A stretch of DNA of 64,000 nucleotides from Flavobacterium jejuense (lineage in GTDB: Bacteria > Bacteroidota > Bacteroidia > Flavobacteriales > Flavobacteriaceae), in NCBI RefSeq assembly GCF_006491595.2, contig NZ_VEVQ02000007.1, positions 186,001 to 250,000 on the forward strand. Reading direction: 5' to 3'. How positions within the stretch are numbered: position 1 is the stretch's first letter; each line of letters opens with the position of its first letter. Shown here piece by piece: positions 10,407 to 18,051 of this stretch. The notes beneath the pieces are model-generated. The model did no database searches, was not told the origin of the DNA, and saw only the letters and a list, made by a program, of their open reading frames with translations. The translations under genes were made by a program, and so were the position numbers.

Positions 10407-12371
10407 ATGGAAGATTTCAAAAGCATTTCATTCGATTTACCAAAAAACCAATCCAACGTTATCAAAGTTATTGGAGTAGGAGGAGGTGGTAGTAATGCCA
10501 TCAACCACATGTTTAAGCAAGGAATAAAAGGAGTAGATTTTATTGTTTGTAATACTGATTCGCAAGCCCTTGAAAATAGTGCTGTGCCAAATAAAATTCA
10601 GTTAGGAATGAGCCTTACTGAAGGTCTTGGTGCAGGAGCAAACCCAGAAGTAGGACAACAATCAGCATTAGAAAGTATTATAGACATTGAAAAAATGCTA
10701 GATACAAATACAAAGATGCTTTTTATAACTGCTGGAATGGGTGGAGGTACAGGTACTGGTGCTGCTCCTGTAATTGCACAGTTAGCAAAAGAAAGAGATA
10801 TATTAACGGTTGGGATAGTTACTATTCCTTTTCAATTTGAAGGAAAAGTACGTTCTGAACAAGCCATGCTTGGTGTGGAAAGACTACGTAAACAAGTAGA
10901 TTCTTTAATCGTTATCAATAATAATAAGCTAAGAGAAGTATATGGAAACCTAGGTTTTAAAGCAGGGTTTTCTAAAGCAGACGAAGTTTTAGCTACAGCA
11001 GCAAGAGGTATTGCTGAAGTAATAACCCATCACTACACGCAAAATATCGATTTAAAAGATGCTAAAACTGTATTAGCAGATAGTGGAACAGCAATTATGG
11101 GTTCTGCAACAGCCTCTGGAGAGGATAGAGCAAAAGAAGCTATCATGAATGCTTTAGATTCACCGTTATTAAACGATAATAAAATAACAGGTGCTAAAAA
11201 TGTACTATTGTTAATAGTTTCTGGAACATCAGAAATTACTATCGATGAAATTGGAGAAGTAAATGATTTTATTCAAACAGAAGCTGGTTTCAATGCAAAC
11301 ATTATTATGGGTGTTGGTGAGGATGAAACATTAGGAGATGCAGTAGCAGTTACAATTATAGCAACAGGTTTCAATATAGAACAACAAGAAGAAATTGTCA
11401 ATTCAGAGCCTAAGAAAATTATACATTCGTTAGAAGAAGATCAAAAAATAGTACACGATTTAACAAATAAAACCATAGCAAACATGGTTGTTAAAGATCC
11501 TGTTTTTGAAACCAATGCTCCTAAGGAAGAAAAAAATACAGTATCAGAAGCAAAGCCGACTGAGAAAGTTATTTTTAATTTAGAAGAAGTAGAAGAAAAA
11601 GAAGTTCAGTTTGAAATTCAAAATGTAACTCCACAGATGGATTTAGTTCCAACTACAGAATGGCTTAAAAATTTAGACGTTTCTTTTGAAGTTGTAGCTC
11701 CAAAAGAAACCATGGTAACACCTGTTTTTGAAATTATTACACCACAGATCAGAAATATCGAAGTTGTAGAGCCAGAGTTGGTTGAAAAAGAAGATAAATT
11801 CTCTTTTTCTTTAGATTTATTTGCTAATGAAACGCAGGAAGAGCCTAAAAAGAAGTTTGAATTAACAGAGAAAACAAAACAGATTGAAGTAAAAGACCCT
11901 GTTAATGTAGTTCCAGTAACTGAAGTAAATAAAGAAGGGGTAATTAAATATTCTTTAGAAGATTATTTACAAAAAGAAGATGAGTTATTATCTTCTAAAC
12001 CTGTGACAGAAGTAAAGGAACCTGTAGATGAAGAATTAAACTTTGCGGTTAAAAAAACAGAAAAACCATCTTTAGAAAGTGCAGCAAACTTAGACAATGA
12101 GTCACCGTTTGAAATGACAATTGAAGAAACGCTAAAAGCTCGTTCAGATGAACGCAAACGTAAAATGAAAGAGTTCAACTATAAGTTTAATAATACTACA
12201 ACTTATATAGACGAAATAGAAAAAGAACCAGCCTATAAAAGAATGGGTATTGATGTGACATCTGCTCCAAACGAAGTTAATGGGAAATCAAGAACATCTT
12301 TAGGTACAGATAGTAACGACGATTTGCAATTGCGATCAAATAATTCATTCTTACACGATAATGTAGATTAA
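10407..12371 (+). CDS. ftsZ: Cell division protein FtsZ with extended C-terminal region
   Basis: Tubulin-like GTPase forming the cytokinetic ring. GTP-binding motifs include VGGGGSNAINHM near the start and the tubulin signature GMGGGTGTGAAP. The globular domain ends near residue 320. A long acidic, Val/Glu/Lys-rich linker follows to about residue 560, then a charged segment and the tail DDLQLRSNNSFLHDNVD. At 654 residues it is far longer than the usual 380-400; long C-terminal linkers are known in Bacteroidetes FtsZ. It is the last gene of the division operon and is followed by a strong terminator. Confidence 0.97.
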   Translation: MEDFKSISFDLPKNQSNVIKVIGVGGGGSNAINHMFKQGIKGVDFIVCNTDSQALENSAVPNKIQLGMSLTEGLGAGANPEVGQQSALESIIDIEKMLDTNTKMLFITAGMGGGTGTGAAPVIAQLAKERDILTVGIVTIPFQFEGKVRSEQAMLGVERLRKQVDSLIVINNNKLREVYGNLGFKAGFSKADEVLATAARGIAEVITHHYTQNIDLKDAKTVLADSGTAIMGSATASGEDRAKEAIMNALDSPLLNDNKITGAKNVLLLIVSGTSEITIDEIGEVNDFIQTEAGFNANIIMGVGEDETLGDAVAVTIIATGFNIEQQEEIVNSEPKKIIHSLEEDQKIVHDLTNKTIANMVVKDPVFETNAPKEEKNTVSEAKPTEKVIFNLEEVEEKEVQFEIQNVTPQMDLVPTTEWLKNLDVSFEVVAPKETMVTPVFEIITPQIRNIEVVEPELVEKEDKFSFSLDLFANETQEEPKKKFELTEKTKQIEVKDPVNVVPVTEVNKEGVIKYSLEDYLQKEDELLSSKPVTEVKEPVDEELNFAVKKTEKPSLESAANLDNESPFEMTIEETLKARSDERKRKMKEFNYKFNNTTTYIDEIEKEPAYKRMGIDVTSAPNEVNGKSRTSLGTDSNDDLQLRSNNSFLHDNVD

Positions 12372-12399
12372 AATCTGCTTAAACTAACCTAACCTTAAG

Positions 12400-12430
12400 T
12401 CCCGAAAAGTAAAATTTTCGGGATTTTTTT
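12400..12430 (+). terminator. Rho-independent terminator after ftsZ
   Basis: A 9-bp perfect stem TCCCGAAAA / TTTTCGGGA (12400-12408 with 12415-12423), loop GTAAAA, is followed directly by seven T residues. It sits 29 bases after the ftsZ stop and ends the division and cell wall operon. Confidence 0.9.
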
Positions 12431-12433
12431 TAC

Positions 12434-12441
12434 TATTTTTG
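12434..12441 (+). promoter_or_regulatory. Bacteroidetes -7 promoter element for yqeY
   Basis: TATTTTTG matches the TAnnTTTG -7 consensus of the Bacteroidetes primary sigma factor and lies just past the ftsZ terminator, 80 bases before the chosen yqeY start. No convincing -33 TTG was located at the ideal distance. Confidence 0.5.
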
Positions 12442-12521
12442 CATCAAGTTTAGTGATTAGTACTTTTCGAATAGTACTTACTGACTTGAATTATAAAAAC
12501 GATAACAAAAAACAAAATAAT

Positions 12522-12971
12522 ATGAGTTTAGAAGCAAAGATCATGGACAACATGAAAGAAGCTATGAAAGCAAAAGATACAGTTGCCTTGGAAGCATTAA
12601 GAGCTATTAAAGCAGCTATAATATTAGCTAAAACAGAAACTGGAGCAGCTGATGGATTATCAGAAGCAGACGAAATTAAAATGCTACAACGTTTAGTAAA
12701 AATGCGTAAAGACAGTGCTGAAATATACACTACACAAGGTCGTGCTGATTTAGCTGAACCAGAATTAGCACAAATAGCAGTAATTGAAAAATTTTTACCA
12801 GAGCAATTATCAGAATCGGAGATTGAAGCTATTATAGCAAAAATTATTTCTGAAACAGGAGCAAATGGTATTGCTTCAATGGGTAAAGTAATGGGCTTAG
12901 CTTCTTCGCAAATAGGTGGACAAGCAGAAGGAAAAGTAATTTCTGGTATTGTAAAAAAATTATTAGTTTAA
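12522..12971 (+). CDS. GatB/YqeY domain-containing protein
   Basis: Small soluble protein of the YqeY family, related to the tail domain of the amidotransferase subunit GatB; the cellular role is not established. The ATG at 12522 gives 149 residues beginning MSLEAKIMDNMKEAMKAKD, matching the family's usual length of about 148. The frame extends upstream to 12453, but the added residues resemble leader sequence. Conserved features seen are LRAIKAAI, DEIKMLQRLVKMRKDSAE and the C-terminal GKVMGLASSQIGGQAEGK. It has its own promoter after the ftsZ terminator. Confidence 0.93.
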   Translation: MSLEAKIMDNMKEAMKAKDTVALEALRAIKAAIILAKTETGAADGLSEADEIKMLQRLVKMRKDSAEIYTTQGRADLAEPELAQIAVIEKFLPEQLSESEIEAIIAKIISETGANGIASMGKVMGLASSQIGGQAEGKVISGIVKKLLV

Positions 12972-12981
12972 GAAAGAAGAA

Positions 12982-13055
12982 AGAGAAAAGAACATTGAAA
13001 ATAGACGTAGGGTCTATATAGAATCGAATAAATCTCTTTTCTATGTTCTTTCTCT
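12982..13055 (+). repeat. Imperfect inverted repeat between yqeY and tRNA-Arg
   Basis: AGAGAAAAGAACAT (12982-12995) pairs with ATGTTCTTTCTCT (13043-13055) with one bulged base. A smaller hairpin ATAGAC/GTCTAT lies inside. It has no T-tract, so it is more likely an RNA structure around the yqeY 3' end or the tRNA leader than a classical terminator. Confidence 0.4.
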
Positions 13056-13062
13056 CATAAAA

Positions 13063-13136
13063 GGCCTCGTAGTTCAACTGGATAGAATGACGGATTTCGG
13101 CTCCGTTGGTTGCAGGTTCGAACCCTGCCGAGGTCA
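13063..13136 (+). tRNA. tRNA-Arg (anticodon TCG)
   Basis: A complete cloverleaf can be drawn. The acceptor stem GGCCTCG pairs with CGAGGTC (one G-U) with discriminator A at 13136. The anticodon stem ACGGA/TCCGT encloses the loop TTTCGGC with anticodon TCG at 13097-13099. The T arm is GCAGG TTCGAAC CCTGC. CCA is not encoded. The accessory region 13.1-23.7 kb begins immediately downstream, a common arrangement for tRNA-associated integration, although no duplicated tRNA 3' end was found. Confidence 0.96.
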
Positions 13137-13139
13137 CTT

Positions 13140-13175
13140 AAGGAGATGCTGCTTAGTAGTTATCTCCTTTTTTTA
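13140..13175 (+). terminator. Terminator after tRNA-Arg
   Basis: Stem AAGGAGAT (13140-13147) / ATCTCCTT (13162-13169) with a 14-base loop and a run of T directly after, 4 bases beyond the tRNA. Confidence 0.8.
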
Positions 13176-13268
13176 TGCCAATAAAGTCCTGTAAACCAAA
13201 TAGTTTTGTTTGGTCATTTGTAGTTCTTTTTTTTAGCAATAAAAATCTTTTGTTAACGTATAAACTAC

Positions 13269-13499
13269 CTAAAAACCTTGTCTCAGTGCATTTTTAGGCA
13301 TTTTTCCCGAAGTTCGATTTCTCTTTAAGGTTTCGAATTCTTTTCGGTTTATTGTAATTTTTTTATTTAATCGCATAATTCCAGATTGACTATCAACAAA
13401 CTGTTTAAAACTTATAATTTTAGCGTCTTTCAATTTCCAAACGTGAGCTACTCTGGATGTGAATACTTTGTTTGTAAGTTTGTATGTTCCAGAATGGTT
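13269..13499 (-). pseudogene. Remnant of an NTF2-like / SnoaL-like fold protein
   Basis: The minus-strand frame between the stops at 13500-13502 and 13269-13271 encodes about 76 residues with no start codon near its head. The core RVAHVWKLKDAKIISFKQFVD closely resembles the last strands of SnoaL/NTF2-like proteins, in which a His-x-Trp-x-Leu-x-Asp-Gly-Lys-Ile pattern precedes Phe-x-x-Phe-x-Asp. The preceding SGTYKLTNKVFTS also fits. The rest of the domain upstream is missing or unreadable, and the C-terminal 35 residues do not look like the family. It is best read as a truncated, decayed gene at the edge of the accessory region. Confidence 0.55.
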
Positions 13500-13797
13500 T
13501 TATGCACAAATAGATGTTTTTTTGAATACTAAATAAAGAAACCAGTGACTGTTGAACTTGTTTCAACATCTTTATAAACCATACTCAGAAACTTGTCATG
13601 CTGTAAGCATCGCATTTGTAAAGCTACAATAAGTCAGCCTTATTCGTTTTGGATTACTTCCATCCTTTTAAATCTAAACCATTCCATCCACTTCCAAAAT
13701 ACTTATAAAAGCATTATTTCATAGAAAAAGCTAAATAAAGAACTTATTCGACTTCTAAAAATATATGATTTACTTTTAGTCTTGTGGGTGTTTCTAT

Positions 13798-13816
13798 TTT
13801 TTTAAAAGTTGTGTCA
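13798..13816 (+). repeat. 19-bp direct repeat, left copy
   Basis: TTTTTTAAAAGTTGTGTCA occurs here and exactly again at 23322-23340 in the same orientation. Here it runs into the perfect inverted repeat TTGTGTCAA-N6-TTGACACAA, then a second hairpin GTGGCAA...TTGCCAC up to about 13883. The two copies bracket the accessory genes. Confidence 0.65.
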
Positions 13817-13902
13817 ATTTTTTTTGACACAAAAGTTTTGACACAAAGTTGTGGCAAAATTATTTTTTTAAAAAAAATTGCCACAGTTTTTGAGGATTAA
13901 AT

Positions 13903-14757
13903 TTACTTACAGGGACCCTTTCCGTATTTGTTCATAATGTAATCGGTAACTTCTTTTAAGGTTTTACCAGTTTCTGGATGTACATCAAGAGCTGTAAAAA
14001 ACTCAATTTCTCCTTTAGGTGATTTTCCATACCACAAACAAGCTCTGCCATATTTTCTATAAATAGTTGTATCACAAGGAATTATTTTTTTAAAGTTTTT
14101 TAATAATTCTTCGTTTATTAATGACTGAGATTTACTATCAATTAGTTCATAGTGGTCCTTTTTCCATTTAATGGATTTCTTATCCTTTATTAAATAATTG
14201 ATTCCAAAAAATACTGTTATAAAAAGGAAAGAACCACCAATTATCTGTTTTATATTTTTCTTTATCCAAGTAGGATTTTTAGGAGGTGTTTCGATTGGAT
14301 CTTTATCAATAAGTATTAAAACTGGAGGTGTAGGTTTCTTTTCTTCATCTGAATCTTTTTCCAGTTCAGGTGATTTATTTTCTTTATTATAGTTTTTAAA
14401 AAAAATATTATAAGGTCTCGGATTAAAATCAATTAATACTGATATGAGATTTAGATTGATAGTATTTGTGTTTTTAACTTTTTCATCCTCATTTAAAAAA
14501 TTTCCAATTTTCTTAAAATTTGGAATATGATAATCAAATATCTTTTTTCTCAAATCTTCATCATCATTCACTTTAAAATAAATTCTGAAAATCTTCTCAT
14601 CAGTTTTATTTAATCCATTATCAAATTTTAATAAGCAAAGTTCTCTCAAGTTTGCTGGAGTAGGATTATCTAAAAAACTGTGAAACTCACCAAACTTCTC
14701 CTCTCTAAATTTTTTTTTAATTAGATTTTTATAATCAATAGTAGTATTTCTTGTCAT
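13903..14757 (-). CDS. Hypothetical membrane-anchored protein with conserved C-terminal WYGKSPKG domain
   Basis: 284 residues with a single membrane segment near residues 172-190 (IGGSFLFITVFFGINYLI). It is preceded by a charged, Pro-rich linker (KKPTPPVLILIDKDPIETPP) and an N-terminal cytoplasmic part rich in Lys and Phe. The C-terminal 70 residues contain CDTTIYRKYGRACLWYGKSP, then KGEIEFFTALDVHPETGKTL and EVTDYIMNKYGKGPCK. I recognise this tail as recurring in uncharacterised Flavobacteriaceae proteins but know no function. The gene is transcribed away from the lipoprotein/kinase operon. Its upstream region holds tandem 16-bp repeats (14764-14798). Confidence 0.75.
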   Translation of the reverse strand: MTRNTTIDYKNLIKKKFREEKFGEFHSFLDNPTPANLRELCLLKFDNGLNKTDEKIFRIYFKVNDDEDLRKKIFDYHIPNFKKIGNFLNEDEKVKNTNTINLNLISVLIDFNPRPYNIFFKNYNKENKSPELEKDSDEEKKPTPPVLILIDKDPIETPPKNPTWIKKNIKQIIGGSFLFITVFFGINYLIKDKKSIKWKKDHYELIDSKSQSLINEELLKNFKKIIPCDTTIYRKYGRACLWYGKSPKGEIEFFTALDVHPETGKTLKEVTDYIMNKYGKGPCK

Positions 14758-14763
14758 AAGCTA

Positions 14764-14816
14764 TTCGGAATTATTTAGACTTTTCGGAATTATTTAGAAC
14801 TATCAGAACTATCAGA
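14764..14816 (-). repeat. Tandem direct repeats upstream of the WYGKSPKG protein gene
   Basis: TTCGGAATTATTTAGA occurs at 14764-14779 and 14783-14798, 19 bases apart. It is followed by two adjacent copies of ACTATCAGA (14799-14807, 14808-14816). They lie 7 to 59 bases before the start of the minus-strand gene, so they could be a tandem operator or promoter repeat. Confidence 0.6.
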
Positions 14817-15013
14817 ATTCCATATAAACACTGCCATAAAATTGGACAATCTTTGTCTCAGATTTAGTTCTTGTTCTATTTCGCGATAAGAACAAATGTA
14901 CAAAACTACTTCTAAAAAAGTGATGCTAAACAGATTAGGATTTTTATCTGGGAAGTATAAACAAGACTTTTCTGTTCTAGCACACTCACTTCCCACAACA
15001 AATTTTTAACGGC

Positions 15014-15057
15014 AATAGCTGTAATCAACACAATCGAGAAAACCTCGAACAGCTATT
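15014..15057 (+). promoter_or_regulatory. Nested hairpin in the leader of the lipoprotein gene
   Basis: AATAGCTGT (15014-15022) pairs with ACAGCTATT (15049-15057), enclosing TCGAG/CTCGA (15034-15038 with 15044-15048). The structure lies 30 bases before the ATG at 15088 and just before an alternative ATG at 15061. It could be an RNA leader structure or a protein binding palindrome; which is unknown. Confidence 0.5.
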
Positions 15058-15087
15058 CCTATGTCCAATTTTAAAAAATTAAAAATC

Positions 15088-15282
15088 ATGAAAAGATTAT
15101 ATATTTTAGTAGTAGTTATTTTATTCTCAGCAAGTTTTACATCGTGTACCGCTGATGATATTTCGGAAACAACCAATCAGTATGCAGATGATGATTTAGG
15201 AAATGGTGATGATACTGGTGGTGAAACGGGTGGTCAAACAGGAACTATTAATCCACCACCACCACCATTTACAATTCCATAA
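15088..15282 (+). CDS. Small lipoprotein with Asp/Gly/Thr-rich and polyproline tail
   Basis: 64 residues from the ATG at 15088. The N-terminus MKRLYILVVVILFSASFTSC is a lipoprotein signal peptide with Cys20 as lipidation site. The mature part is acidic and Gly-rich, ending in PPPPPFTIP. The in-frame ATG at 15061 would add nine polar residues before the signal and is less likely. It directly precedes the TPR histidine kinase, and similar small lipoproteins beside such kinases occur, to my recollection, in other flavobacteria. A role as sensed ligand or regulator of the kinase is an inference only. Confidence 0.75.
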   Translation: MKRLYILVVVILFSASFTSCTADDISETTNQYADDDLGNGDDTGGETGGQTGTINPPPPPFTIP

Positions 15283-15317
15283 TCAAATGATCATTATTTG
15301 ATTAATTTTAATACATT

Positions 15318-15355
15318 CGGGAAATGAAATTCATTATGAAACATTTCCCGTTTTT
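15318..15355 (+). terminator. Terminator-like hairpin overlapping the kinase start codons
   Basis: CGGGAAATG (15318-15326) pairs perfectly with CATTTCCCG (15342-15350), followed by TTTTTATTTTT. The first kinase ATG (15324) is inside the 5' arm and the second (15336) is in the loop. Another inverted repeat TAATCAAAT/ATTTGATTA (15280-15304) precedes it. It may act as an attenuator or hide the start codon. Confidence 0.55.
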
Positions 15356-16982
15356 ATTTTTATTAGTTTTTCTCATTTCCTGTAGGGATAAGGGAAACAC
15401 AAATCAAGAGGATAAGTACCAAGTGTTTATTAATAAGGCAATCTTTTATAGAGATTCCATAATAAATCTAGACAGTGCCTATTTTTACTTTAACAAAAGT
15501 AAATCAATTACTAATGATTCTCAATCAGATAGAAAAGTCTATTTGTTAGCTGAAATGGCTAAAATACAGAAGACAAAAGGAGATTATATTGGAAGTGAAG
15601 CTACTGCTACAGAAGCCTTTCAGTACTTTAATAGAGTTAAAGATTCAGCTTATATTTTTTCTGTCTATAGTTCACTTGGCACTTCATATCAAAGTTTATT
15701 TGATTATGAGAATGCAATTAAACATTACGATTTATGCTTGAATGGAAAAATTTCTAAAAGCGAGAGAAATACAATACTAAATAATAAGGCAGTTATTTAT
15801 TTGATCAAAGAAGATTATAATAAGGCAGTCGAAATATTAGAACCATTAATAGATTTAAGAAGATCAGATTATGAAGAGATTGATTATGCAAGAATAGTTG
15901 ATAATTTAGGTTATGCTTATTTTAAGAATAATGAAAAAGAAAAAGGCTATCAGTTATTAAATGAAGCGTTAAGAATAAGAGATAGTTTAAAAAATGATAC
16001 ACAATTAATTTCTTCATTTGTGCATTTATCTGAATTTTATGAAGATGATAATTTAGTTTTAGCCAAAGAATTTGCTGAAAAAGCATTAAAATCAGCAAAA
16101 AAAACTGATAGTCCAGATGATAAAATGGAATCTCTGAAACGTTTAATTGATTTAAGTCAACCAAGAGAATCAAAAGAATATTTTAATGAATATATAAAGA
16201 TTAACGATAGTATGAATATTATCAAACAGATGTCAAAAAATCAGTTTGCTAAAATCAGATATGATAATAATTTAGAGATTGAAAAAAATGAAAAATTAAA
16301 ATTAGAGAAAAATTTAATTAGCTTTATATTTCTTGGTTTTGGAATTATTAGTCTTTTAATCTTTTTCCTAATTCGTTCCAAAAACAAAAGAGATAAATTA
16401 AAAATCGCTTACACTACCGAAACCCGAATTTCTAAAAGATTACACGATGAACTAGCCAATGATGTTTTCAATACCATGACTTTTATTGAAACCCAAGATT
16501 TACAAAATGAAACCAATAGAGAAAATGTATTACAAGGCCTAGATGCTATTTATGGTAAAGCCAGAAGTATTTCTAAACAAACGGGCGAAATAAGAACAGG
16601 GAAAGAGTTCGGTGCACAATTGAATCAATTGTTAATGAGTTATAATTCTAAACAGGTTAGTGTTATTGTGAAAGGGAGTAGTGCTGTCGATTGGGAAAAA
16701 ATAAAAGCCAACAAGCAAATTGAAATTCATCGTATTTTGAGTGAATTGTTGGTGAATATGAAGAAACACAGTCAAGCTAAATTGGTCTTGGTCAGCTTTG
16801 AAACCTTAGAAAAAACTATTAGTATTCAATATAAAGATAATGGTGTAGGATTTGAAAAAGAACAAATTACTAAAAACGGACTTCAGAATGTGGAAAACCG
16901 TATTCTAGGCATTCATGGAAGTATTACTTTTGAATCTGAAACCAACAAAGGATTAAAAATTAATATCGAATTCCCCAAATAA
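15324..16982 (+). CDS. Sensor histidine kinase with N-terminal tetratricopeptide repeats
   Basis: Membrane sensor of a two-component system. A lipobox-like signal (FLFLLVFLISC, Cys20) is followed by a periplasmic TPR region (about 40-300). One membrane segment follows at about 331-350, then the dimerisation box RISKRLHDELANDVF with predicted phospho-accepting His374. A GHKL ATPase comes last (HRILSELLVNMKKHSQA as N box, KDNGVGF as G1, NGLQNVENRILGIHG as G2). The start at 15336 (MKHFPF) is equally plausible. The response regulator gene starts 7 bases after the stop. Confidence 0.92.
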   Translation: MKFIMKHFPFLFLLVFLISCRDKGNTNQEDKYQVFINKAIFYRDSIINLDSAYFYFNKSKSITNDSQSDRKVYLLAEMAKIQKTKGDYIGSEATATEAFQYFNRVKDSAYIFSVYSSLGTSYQSLFDYENAIKHYDLCLNGKISKSERNTILNNKAVIYLIKEDYNKAVEILEPLIDLRRSDYEEIDYARIVDNLGYAYFKNNEKEKGYQLLNEALRIRDSLKNDTQLISSFVHLSEFYEDDNLVLAKEFAEKALKSAKKTDSPDDKMESLKRLIDLSQPRESKEYFNEYIKINDSMNIIKQMSKNQFAKIRYDNNLEIEKNEKLKLEKNLISFIFLGFGIISLLIFFLIRSKNKRDKLKIAYTTETRISKRLHDELANDVFNTMTFIETQDLQNETNRENVLQGLDAIYGKARSISKQTGEIRTGKEFGAQLNQLLMSYNSKQVSVIVKGSSAVDWEKIKANKQIEIHRILSELLVNMKKHSQAKLVLVSFETLEKTISIQYKDNGVGFEKEQITKNGLQNVENRILGIHGSITFESETNKGLKINIEFPK

Positions 16983-16989
16983 TACGCTT

Positions 16990-17658
16990 ATGTTTTCAAA
17001 AGTAATTATAGCAGAAGATTTAGACAGCATTAATTTAGCAGTTCATGAAGCACTTATACAATTAAAGATAACCAATTTGCACAGTACCAAATATTGTGAT
17101 GATGCGTTATTGAAAGTTAAAAAAGCGTTGCAAGACAATGAGCCTTATGAATTACTAGTAACCGATTTGTCTTTTAAAGAAGATTATAGAAAAGGGCAAT
17201 TGCAATCGGGTGAAGATTTAATTGAAGCCATAAGAGCTATGCAACCTACTATTAAGATTGTGGTGTTTTCTGTCGAAGACAAATCCTACCGCATTAAATC
17301 ACTTTTCGAAAACCAATACATAGATGCTTTTGTACTAAAAGGTAGAAATAGCATACCCGAATTAAAAAAAGCTATTGAAACCGTTTACAACTCCACAGAA
17401 AAATACATTTCACCCGATATCGCTTTTGTCTTGCAAGATAAAACCGTTAATGAAATTGACAACTATGATTTGGAACTAATAAAACACTTATCGGTTGGTG
17501 TATCTCAGGAAGAAATGGAAAGTACTTTTAAAGCATTGGGCATTACCCCTAATAGTAAAAGCACTATAGAAAAACGAATCAACAAATTAAAAGTCTACTT
17601 TAAAGCTAAAAATACAGTGCATTTAATTGCCATCACCAAAGATTTAGGATTGATCTAA
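16990..17658 (+). CDS. Response regulator, receiver plus LuxR-like C-terminal domain
   Basis: Partner of the upstream kinase. The receiver domain (about 1-125) has acidic residues Glu9/Asp10, predicted phospho-acceptor Asp59 in ELLVTDLSF, Ser94 and Lys117. The C-terminal 75 residues (KHLSVGVSQEEM...TIEKRINKLKVYFKAKNTVHLI) form a helical domain that resembles a divergent LuxR-type helix-turn-helix. It is the last gene before a strong terminator. The next two transcription units share a palindromic promoter element, which makes this protein the obvious candidate binder, though this is not shown. Confidence 0.9.
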   Translation: MFSKVIIAEDLDSINLAVHEALIQLKITNLHSTKYCDDALLKVKKALQDNEPYELLVTDLSFKEDYRKGQLQSGEDLIEAIRAMQPTIKIVVFSVEDKSYRIKSLFENQYIDAFVLKGRNSIPELKKAIETVYNSTEKYISPDIAFVLQDKTVNEIDNYDLELIKHLSVGVSQEEMESTFKALGITPNSKSTIEKRINKLKVYFKAKNTVHLIAITKDLGLI

Positions 17659-17681
17659 TTGCAATCACTTAGTAGTATAGT

Positions 17682-17720
17682 AGACCTAACCTGTTTTAAA
17701 AATTGGTTAGGTCTTTTTTT
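17682..17720 (+). terminator. Terminator after the response regulator gene
   Basis: Perfect 10-bp stem AGACCTAACC (17682-17691) / GGTTAGGTCT (17705-17714) followed by a T-run. It separates the two-component operon from the small-protein operon. Confidence 0.92.
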
Positions 17721-17745
17721 ATGCTTTTAAAAAAAGTTTCCTGCT

Positions 17746-17790
17746 TTACGGTTTCCCGTAAGGAATTGATTTTTAATGGTTATAAGTTTG
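17746..17790 (+). promoter_or_regulatory. Shared palindromic promoter element, copy 1
   Basis: A 45-bp element that recurs at 19427-19471 with one mismatch. It contains the inverted repeat TTACGGtttcCCGTAA (17746-17761) and ends in TAAGTTTG (17783-17790), a good -7 element. The palindrome centre would be about 40-45 bases before the transcription start, the usual place for an activator. It lies 28 bases before the first small ORF at 17819. Confidence 0.75.
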
Positions 17791-17818
17791 GGTATTATTA
17801 ATTTAAAATTTTGAAATC

Positions 17819-17989
17819 ATGGCTAAAACACCAATCGGAACCACATGTTCAACTGGACAAAAATGCCCAGAATCAGGAGTCTGGAAAGCACTAAGTGCTC
17901 CATCAACAACTATTCCTTTAAGCGAAGGAGAAACATTTCCTCCATATAATAGTAAAGCTGTTACATGGCAATTAATTAGTTATGCATAA
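17819..17989 (+). CDS. Small Cys-containing protein, 56 residues (YjzC-like pattern)
   Basis: The ORF starts MAKTPIGTTCSTGQKCPESG and ends with the FPPYN and WQLISYA motifs. The spacing of the two cysteines, the Gly-x-Trp, the Gly-Glu-x-Phe-Pro-Pro motif and the final Trp resembles the small YjzC-type family of unknown function. There is no signal peptide. It is the first gene after the shared palindromic promoter, so it is probably expressed strongly as part of the operon through 19348. The similarity call is tentative. Confidence 0.65.
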   Translation: MAKTPIGTTCSTGQKCPESGVWKALSAPSTTIPLSEGETFPPYNSKAVTWQLISYA

Positions 17990-18051
17990 TAATTTAAATA
18001 AGTTCTTTTTATTTATAACAAGAACTCATTTATTTAAAATCTCACAAACTT

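Larger units (their letters stand above)
13176..13902. other. Gene-poor stretch with decayed sequence and hairpins
   Basis: No intact gene is visible in these 727 bases. The left half holds the minus-strand remnant of an NTF2-like protein (13269-13499). Bases 13500-13790 hold further minus-strand coding-like fragments broken by stops that I cannot assign. Bases 13798-13890 hold several inverted repeats built on TTGTGTCAA and GTGGCAA. Confidence 0.6.

Noticed and set aside
12844..13137. 97-residue minus-strand ORF beginning MTSAGFEPATNGAEIRHS
   Set aside because: Its first codons are the reverse strand of tRNA-Arg and the rest runs antisense to yqeY; this is a well-known type of spurious translation of tRNA genes.
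14790..14996. 68-residue minus-strand ORF upstream of the lipoprotein gene
   Set aside because: No signal peptide, no recognisable motif, and it overlaps the tandem repeats that precede the 284-residue protein gene; composition is not protein-like enough to support it.
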